Source: Pedobacter sp. (GTDB taxonomy: Bacteria; Bacteroidota; Bacteroidia; Sphingobacteriales; Sphingobacteriaceae). From it: a DNA stretch of 12,527 bases. Both the position numbers and the translations under genes were made by a program. The notes beneath the pieces are model-generated. The model was not told where the DNA came from. It saw only the letters and a list, made by a program, of their open reading frames with translations, and did no database searches. The stretch lies in assembly GCA_030149995.1 (NCBI GenBank), contig JASLGV010000009.1, positions 1 to 12,527 of the forward strand. Direction: 5' to 3'. This document shows, in pieces, positions 7,983 through 12,527 of the stretch (positions are counted from its first letter, which is position 1; each line of letters opens with the position of its first letter).

Positions 7983-8765
7983 ATGCTATTTCAATTTATT
8001 ACAGATTTCTTAAAACATCGTTTAACTGCTAACAACCGGCATGGAACACATTCTCCTTTTGTCTACAAATTAGCAGATGAGGTAATTTACGATTTTAGAA
8101 ATAAATCTGATTACAAAATTATAGAGACGCAGCGAAAAAAACTTTTTAATGACGATTCGGAGATCACCGTAACCGATTTAGGAGCAGGCTCTCATTTAAA
8201 TAAAAACCGCACAAAAAAAGTTAGTCAGATTGCTAAAAATGCCTTGAAGAAGCCTTTCCTGGCACAATTGATTTATCGTCTGGCTAAAAATACAAATCCG
8301 GAAACGGCCATTGAGCTGGGTACCTGTTTGGGAATCACCACCGCTTATCTTTCCAAAGCCTGCCCACAATCCAGGATCATCACGATAGAAGGCTGCCCGC
8401 AAACAGCTGCCGTTGCAAACCGTAATTTTAAAGCGCTCAACCTGGATAATATTGATTTACACGTGGGTAATTTCGATGAAATTTTGCCTGGTATACTGGA
8501 TCAGCAGGAAACACTTGATTTTGTATATATTGATGGTAACCACCGTAAAGATGCAACCCTTAATTATTTTAAATGGTGTTTACCCAAAATAACCGAAAAT
8601 ACCCTGTTAATTTTTGATGATATTTACTGGAGTGAGGGCATGAAAGAAGCCTGGGCGGAAATTAAAAACCATCCGCAGGTAACTGTTACAATAGATTTAT
8701 TCTGGATTGGCCTCGTTTACTTTAAAAGCGGACAGGCAAAACAACATTTTAAACTGAAACTTTAA
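7983..8765 (+). CDS. Class I SAM-dependent methyltransferase (Methyltransf_24 type)
   Basis: This 260-residue protein is predicted to transfer a methyl group from S-adenosylmethionine; the acceptor is unknown. The start at 7983 (MLFQFITDFLKHRL) is preferred over 7947. It gives the N-terminus usual for Bacteroidota relatives, with HGTHSPFVYKLADEVIYDF at 20-38, and follows a -7 box. The Rossmann core shows motif I in AIELGTCLGITTAYLS (109-124), the acidic residue of motif II in IITIEGCP (132-139), then LDFVYIDGNHRKDATLNYF (178-196) and LLIFDDIYWSEGMKEAW (208-224). An extra DLGAGSH (65-71) lies before the core, as I recall from other Bacteroidota members. The overall pattern resembles O-methyltransferase-like family 24 enzymes. 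Nothing nearby suggests a substrate. A terminator follows 45 bases after the stop. Confidence 0.88.
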   Translation: MLFQFITDFLKHRLTANNRHGTHSPFVYKLADEVIYDFRNKSDYKIIETQRKKLFNDDSEITVTDLGAGSHLNKNRTKKVSQIAKNALKKPFLAQLIYRLAKNTNPETAIELGTCLGITTAYLSKACPQSRIITIEGCPQTAAVANRNFKALNLDNIDLHVGNFDEILPGILDQQETLDFVYIDGNHRKDATLNYFKWCLPKITENTLLIFDDIYWSEGMKEAWAEIKNHPQVTVTIDLFWIGLVYFKSGQAKQHFKLKL

Positions 8766-8809
8766 TCAGCAACATAATCTTTACCATTAAATATTTAGTG
8801 GTGATTTTT

Positions 8810-8838
8810 AAAAGGTTGCCGGAACAGCAACCTTTTTT
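8810..8838 (+). terminator. Rho-independent terminator after the methyltransferase gene
   Basis: A perfect 10-bp stem pairs AAAAGGTTGC (8810-8819) with GCAACCTTTT (8827-8836) around a 7-base loop, followed by a T-run to 8838. It overlaps the promoter of the next gene. Confidence 0.88.
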
Positions 8839-8845
8839 ATATTTG
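8816..8845 (+). promoter_or_regulatory. Bacteroidota-type promoter TTG-N19-TATATTTG
   Basis: TTG at 8816-8818 and TATATTTG at 8838-8845 are separated by 19 bases, within the 17-23 reported for Flavobacterium promoters. The ATG of the 98-residue ORF lies 30 bases downstream. The -33 box is inside the left arm of the preceding terminator stem. Confidence 0.7.
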
Positions 8846-8875
8846 TAGTAGGATCAATCGGATGGTCATAAAAAA

Positions 8876-9172
8876 ATGAAAAAAATTAACCGCTCAAGAC
8901 TAAAAAATCCTTTGAATGAAGAGAGTTTCTCTACAAGGACTGCTTACCTGTCCGATCGGAGCAAAGACCACCAACAACAGAATTTAGTACAGAACTCCAT
9001 TTCCTTTATCTTTAAAAATCTTGCAAAAACGGCCATTTCCATCTTAAATGCTGATCAATATCATGATGAACCAGAAATCCTCTCTGTTTTAGCAATGGAT
9101 ATGGTTCAAAATACTGTCGCTAAAAATGCTTTCTCCGGATTAATTGCTGAAACGTTAAACCAACCCGTTTAA
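8876..9172 (+). CDS. Small hypothetical protein (98 residues)
   Basis: I do not recognise this protein. It starts with a basic stretch (MKKINRSRLKNPLNEE), continues with a polar, Gln-rich DRSKDHQQQN, and has a more hydrophobic helical middle and end (ISFIFKNLAKTAISIL at 43-58, FSGLIAETL near the C-terminus). There is no signal peptide, membrane segment or metal-binding motif. A good promoter 30 bases upstream and the absence of any competing frame support a real gene. It lies 64 bases before the large secreted protein, in the same direction and with no terminator between, so the two may share a transcript. Its function is unknown. Confidence 0.6.
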   Translation: MKKINRSRLKNPLNEESFSTRTAYLSDRSKDHQQQNLVQNSISFIFKNLAKTAISILNADQYHDEPEILSVLAMDMVQNTVAKNAFSGLIAETLNQPV

Positions 9173-9193
9173 TTATTAAACCAAACATATTTT

Positions 9194-9208
9194 ATCTGCA
9201 TTGCAGAT
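9194..9208. repeat. Near-perfect 15-bp palindrome ATCTGCA-T-TGCAGAT
   Basis: Two 7-base arms flank a single T, 28 bases before the start of the large secreted protein. The size suits a dimeric regulator's operator; no regulator is identified. Confidence 0.45.
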
Positions 9209-9236
9209 CCTTATTTGCGTATTTAATCATTCGTTT

Positions 9237-12215
9237 ATGAAAAAAAAACTACTATTATCTTTCTTATTTTGGTGCTTCTGTTTGATAAGTCACCAACTAT
9301 CTGCACAAGTAGGCTATCAGTTTAATGCTGCACAGGGAAGTAATGTAAAATCCGGAGCTTTAAAAGCTGAGATCTCAAATCTTGACAAATTCACCTATGA
9401 GTTATCCGGACAAACTGTTGCCGATAGCGGGCCTAATGGGTTAAATGGTGTATTAGGGACAAATCTAACAATTGAATCAATAGATCCTCAGATTAACCAG
9501 ACGGGTATCGTTACTGGTTATCCAGCTGCTGTTACAACAGCTGCTACAGCTATCACCACTACAACGACCACACTGAATGGTACACTTCATGATAATGAAA
9601 AAAATACAACGACCATAAGTTTCGATGATGGTACCAGCCCTATATTAATCGGTTCCAGTGCTATCTCCGCAACTCCAGCTACCATAAGTGAAGGTACTGG
9701 CGCTAAGTCAGTAACCGCCGGCCTTACTGGTTTAAATGCATCAACTACTTATTATTACAGAGCTAATGGTTTAAACAGCTCAGGTACAACAACAGGCGAG
9801 ATCTTAAGCTTCACAACGCAGGCGCAGACAATTCCCCAGCCAAGTCTGACTATAACCAGCTCAATAACAGTACCTTTTACAACTACTTATGGTAAAGCTT
9901 CAGCCTCACAGTCATTTACGGTTTCCGGAGCTAATTTAACTGAAGCAGTATTAATTACATCGCCAAACGCAAATTTTGAGCTGAGTACCGACAATACTAC
10001 CTTTTCTCCGACTTTAACCATAGGCGGAGCCGGAACCCTGAGCACTACTCCAGTATATGTAAGATTAGCAGCTACTATTCCTGCCTCTACCGGGATTTCC
10101 GGTGGTAGTATACAATTCAAAAGTGGTTTGATTAGTGGTTCTTATATCACTTTACTTCCAAACAATATTGTAGATAAGGCACCATTAATCATCACGGCTG
10201 ACAACCTGAACAAAACATACGGTGCTAATATGCCAGGATTATCCGCCAGCTATTCAGGTTTTGTGAATGGTGAGAATATATTAAGTTTAACTACACTACC
10301 GACATTGTCAACCACTGCTACGGCAGCCTCTTCTGTTGCAGGTAGTCCATACACAATCGCTGCCAGTGGCGCAGCAAGTCCAAATTATACTTTCACTTAC
10401 GTTACTGGAAAATTAACAGTAGATCCTGCTCCTTTGACAATAACGGCAACAAGCAAAACCAAAGTATACGGCGATCCTTTACCTACCTTGACGGCAAGTT
10501 ATACAGGTCTTGTGAATGGCGATACGCAGTCCAGCTTTGCCATACCGCCTACATTTACCACAACTGCTACAGCAGCCTCTTCTGTTGCAGGCAGTCCATA
10601 CGCAATCGCTGCCAGTGGTGCTGTAAATACAAATTATACCATCACTTATGCATCCGGCAGTTTATCGGTAATACCTGCTCCCTTAACGATAACAGCTGCC
10701 AGCAAAACCAAAGTATACGGCGATCCTTTACCTGCCTTGACGGCAAGTTATACAGGTCTTGTGAATGGCGATACGCAGTCCAGCTTTACCACACCACCTA
10801 CATTAACCACCGCCGCTACAGCAGCCTCTTCTGTTGCAGGCAGTCCATACACAATTGCTGCCAGTGGCGCTGTAAATACAAATTATACCATCAGTTATGT
10901 TGATGGTGCATTAACGGTTAATCCCCTGGTACTGACCGTTACTGCCGATGCAAAAAGCAAAACCTACGGAGATGCAGATCCTGTACTTACTTATGCCATT
11001 ACCGGAGGAACACTGGTTGGCACAGACAGTTTCACAGGATCATTGACCCGTACGGCAGGTGAAAGTGCGAATACTTATGCCATCACTAAAGGTACGCTGG
11101 CATTGAACAGTAATTATATGCTGAACTACGCCGGAGGTAACCTGATTATTAACAAAAAGGTCCTGACCATTACGGCAGATCAGCAGAATAAAGTTTATGG
11201 TACTGCTAATCCGGTATTAACCGTGAGCTACAGTGGTTTCCTTACCGGAGAGAATCAGTCTGTTCTAACTACGCAGCCTGTAATCAGCACCACAGCTACA
11301 GCCGGTTCGGGCGTAAATACCTATCCAATTACGGTAAGTGGAGCAGCTACTCCTAACTATGATGTTGTTTATGTACCTGGTGTTTTAACGGTAACCAAAG
11401 CAATACTGACCATTACAGCAGATAATAAGAGCAGAAATTTCGGACTGGCCAACCCACCATTTACGTTTACTTATAGCGGGTTTGTAAATGGAGATAATGC
11501 TGGTTCATTGTCTGCTCAGCCAGTTGCTACCAGCACAGCAGTTACTACTGGCGTGCCTGGTAATTACCCGATTACAGTAAGTGGTGCTGCTTCAAACAAT
11601 TACAGTATCAATTATCTGAATGGTGTTTTAACGATCAACGCACTCAGCAATGCCAATGTATCTGGTTTGTCTGTCAGTTCAGGAACGCTGTCTCCTGCGT
11701 TTACTTCAGGAACACACAGCTATACCACCTCAGTAGATAATAAATTAAGCAATGTTCATTTTACAGTAACTTTTGATCCGACTGCTACCGTGAAAATCAA
11801 TGGCATCCCTGCACCCAACGGAAGTCCTTCAACGGATATTCCACTAAATGTAGGAAACAATACGATTACCGTTGTAGTAACTGCACAAGACGGCGTAACA
11901 ACAAATGCATATACCATAACGGTATACAGAAGTAAACCTGTAGAAACGGTTATAGCAACCAATATTCTTTCTCCGAATGGTGATGGTAAAAACGACACCT
12001 GGGTTATTCAGGATATTGAGTTTTACCCTAAAAACACGGTATCGATTTATGACCGCGCAGGCAGATTGTTATATACCAAGAAGGGATACAACAATGAATG
12101 GAATGGTACTTTAAGAGGCGCACCATTAAGCGAGGGTACCTACTACTATGCCATTGATCTTGGACCTGACCTGCCAAAGTTAAAGGGATTTATTACCCTC
12201 ATCAGAGGTAATTAA
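9237..12215 (+). CDS. Large secreted MBG-repeat protein with T9SS type B (CHU_C) sorting domain
   Basis: This is a 992-residue exported, probably surface-attached or released protein. ATG 9237 is chosen because it gives the signal peptide MKKKLLLSFLFWCFCLISHQ with cleavage after LSA (residue 23); a start at 9201 would add 12 residues before it. Domains in order: an FN3-like region (about 96-194, ending TTYYYRANGLNSSGTTTGEILSFTT); an Ig-like domain (about 201-313, with FTVSGANLTEAV and PVYVRLAA); six MBG-type repeats (about 315-802), each opening with a form of PLTITA followed by KxYGD and closing with NYxxxYxxGxLTV; a cadherin-like beta-sandwich (about 803-897, LSNANVSGLSVSSGTLSPAF); and the CHU_C domain (about 903-992, ILSPNGDGKNDTW, VSIYDRAGRLLY, NEWNG, GTYYYAIDLG). 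CHU_C directs outer-membrane passage by type IX secretion. The composition is very Thr/Ser/Ala-rich. It is likely an adhesin or matrix protein, without a visible enzyme domain. Confidence 0.9.
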   Translation: MKKKLLLSFLFWCFCLISHQLSAQVGYQFNAAQGSNVKSGALKAEISNLDKFTYELSGQTVADSGPNGLNGVLGTNLTIESIDPQINQTGIVTGYPAAVTTAATAITTTTTTLNGTLHDNEKNTTTISFDDGTSPILIGSSAISATPATISEGTGAKSVTAGLTGLNASTTYYYRANGLNSSGTTTGEILSFTTQAQTIPQPSLTITSSITVPFTTTYGKASASQSFTVSGANLTEAVLITSPNANFELSTDNTTFSPTLTIGGAGTLSTTPVYVRLAATIPASTGISGGSIQFKSGLISGSYITLLPNNIVDKAPLIITADNLNKTYGANMPGLSASYSGFVNGENILSLTTLPTLSTTATAASSVAGSPYTIAASGAASPNYTFTYVTGKLTVDPAPLTITATSKTKVYGDPLPTLTASYTGLVNGDTQSSFAIPPTFTTTATAASSVAGSPYAIAASGAVNTNYTITYASGSLSVIPAPLTITAASKTKVYGDPLPALTASYTGLVNGDTQSSFTTPPTLTTAATAASSVAGSPYTIAASGAVNTNYTISYVDGALTVNPLVLTVTADAKSKTYGDADPVLTYAITGGTLVGTDSFTGSLTRTAGESANTYAITKGTLALNSNYMLNYAGGNLIINKKVLTITADQQNKVYGTANPVLTVSYSGFLTGENQSVLTTQPVISTTATAGSGVNTYPITVSGAATPNYDVVYVPGVLTVTKAILTITADNKSRNFGLANPPFTFTYSGFVNGDNAGSLSAQPVATSTAVTTGVPGNYPITVSGAASNNYSINYLNGVLTINALSNANVSGLSVSSGTLSPAFTSGTHSYTTSVDNKLSNVHFTVTFDPTATVKINGIPAPNGSPSTDIPLNVGNNTITVVVTAQDGVTTNAYTITVYRSKPVETVIATNILSPNGDGKNDTWVIQDIEFYPKNTVSIYDRAGRLLYTKKGYNNEWNGTLRGAPLSEGTYYYAIDLGPDLPKLKGFITLIRGN
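10179..11642 (+). repeat. Six tandem MBG-domain repeats inside the secreted protein gene
   Basis: Units begin near 10179, 10428, 10677, 10926, 11157 and 11400; the first two periods are exactly 249 bases (83 codons), later ones 231-243. Units two and three are almost identical at DNA level over 10452-10538 and 10701-10787: 87 bases with one mismatch. Units one to three also share the block encoding AASSVAGSPY. The last three are diverged. This points to recent duplication or gene conversion among the first three. Confidence 0.9.
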
Positions 12216-12243
12216 AAAAGGTTCGCACAGCGAAAAGAATAAT

Positions 12244-12274
12244 AAAAAGCTCATTAGAAATAATGAGCTTTTTT
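12244..12274 (+). terminator. Rho-independent terminator after the secreted protein gene
   Basis: A perfect 13-bp stem (12244-12256 with 12261-12273, AAAAAGCTCATTA/TAATGAGCTTTTT) is closed by a GAAA tetraloop. The U-run spans 12269-12274. It is symmetric in A and T, so it could also work on the minus strand. Confidence 0.92.
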
Positions 12275-12461
12275 GTTTGGCAAAGGTTAAACTAACTTGC
12301 TCATACAATCTGTAAGATGTTGTGGCTACCACGAACTTTGTTGCACTCCATAAGCATTTAAGATAAATTGGTACAGTCAGGAAAAAATATTTTATATTTT
12401 TTTCTTAGCTTAAAATGCTTTTAGATAGGTTTTTGCTTTTTTGAACTGTTTTTTCAGTAAT
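12275..12461. other. Noncoding A/T-rich intergenic stretch with nested inverted repeats
   Basis: I see no open reading frame of credible size here. The left part holds a small hairpin-forming GTGGCTACCAC (12322-12332). From 12352 to 12420 the arms AAGCATTTAAG and CTTAAAATGCTT face each other, and between them lies a second A/T-only inverted pair around 12381-12404. It could be a structured RNA, a cruciform or simply A/T-rich spacer. Confidence 0.5.
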
Positions 12462-12501
12462 ATAACTTATTTTTTAGTTGTATAACTGAAAAATAAGTTA
12501 T
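12462..12501. repeat. 40-bp dyad (18-bp arms) overlapping a promoter
   Basis: The left arm 12462-12479 and right arm 12484-12501 are complementary in 17 of 18 positions, the exception being a T-G wobble, around the 4-base loop GTAT. Both arms contain ATAACTTATTTTT or its complement. It covers the -33 box and touches the -7 box of the promoter, so an operator is more likely than a terminator. Confidence 0.75.
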
Positions 12502-12508
12502 AAGTTTG
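12478..12508 (+). promoter_or_regulatory. Bacteroidota-type promoter TTG-N20-TAAGTTTG
   Basis: TTG at 12478-12480 and the exact -7 box TAAGTTTG at 12501-12508 are 20 bases apart. An ATG follows four bases after the -7 box. Confidence 0.65.
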
Positions 12509-12512
12509 GTTT

Positions 12513-12527
12513 ATGGAAGAGTTAACC
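12513..12527 (+). CDS. Possible start of the next gene (five codons, runs off the window)
   Basis: ATG at 12513 followed by GAA GAG TTA ACC (M-E-E-L-T) remains open to the window end. The support is positional only: it stands four bases after an exact TAnnTTTG box, the same spacing as at prfB and the methyltransferase. No product can be inferred. Confidence 0.35.

Noticed and set aside
9240..9248. A run of nine A right after the start codon of the secreted protein as a phase-variation switch
   Set aside because: Poly-Lys after Met is normal in signal peptides of low-GC genomes, and nine A alone is not evidence for slippage.
10179..11642. Direct repeats at about 240-base spacing as a CRISPR or mobile element array
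   Set aside because: The repeats are in frame, encode MBG domains and have a unit size set by protein structure.
12300..12340. tRNA-like or riboswitch element near GTGGCTACCAC
   Set aside because: It has only a 4-bp stem with a 3-base loop and lacks the other arms or conserved bases of any class I know.

Overview
The window reads as an ordinary chromosomal stretch from a Bacteroidota bacterium, most likely family Sphingobacteriaceae (Pedobacter-like). The reasons are low-to-moderate GC, absence of Shine-Dalgarno sequences before starts, several -7 boxes of the Bacteroidota form TAnnTTTG, and Bacteroidota-typical families (DUF4251-like secreted protein, lipoprotein glutaminyl cyclotransferase, C-terminal CHU_C/type B sorting domain of the type IX secretion system). 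The genus is an inference from protein flavour, not proven.

Layout. Positions 1-68 are GC-rich, look coding in a foreign style and do not continue the primase; they are probably a chimeric or misassembled contig end. From about 69 comes the 3' part of dnaG (primase), then yraN (nuclease-fold protein) and an overlapping glutaminyl cyclotransferase lipoprotein gene, all on the plus strand. A minus-strand pair follows: a small secreted DUF4251-like protein and pgi, separated by a terminator. Divergent from pgi is a small Bacteroidota protein of unknown function. Next is prfB (release factor 2), which carries the classical +1 programmed frameshift and ends at a strong terminator. A SirB1-like transglutaminase-fold gene lies on the minus strand, divergent from a SAM-dependent methyltransferase on the plus strand. 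After another terminator come a 98-residue orphan and a 992-residue secreted multidomain protein: signal peptide, FN3-like and Ig-like domains, six MBG repeats, a cadherin-like domain and the CHU_C sorting domain. It ends at a strong hairpin terminator. The last 250 bases are noncoding, rich in inverted repeats, and finish with a promoter, a 40-bp dyad and the first five codons of a possible next gene.

The genes do not form one pathway: this is housekeeping (replication, translation termination, glycolysis) mixed with envelope and secreted proteins. I found no defence system, mobile element, CRISPR array, tRNA or rRNA. The most interesting points are regulatory. They are the prfB frameshift with a perfect internal AGGAGG in a phylum that hardly uses Shine-Dalgarno pairing, a repeated TAnnTTTG-N4-ATG arrangement that predicts leaderless mRNAs, and the dyad laid over the promoter at the right edge.
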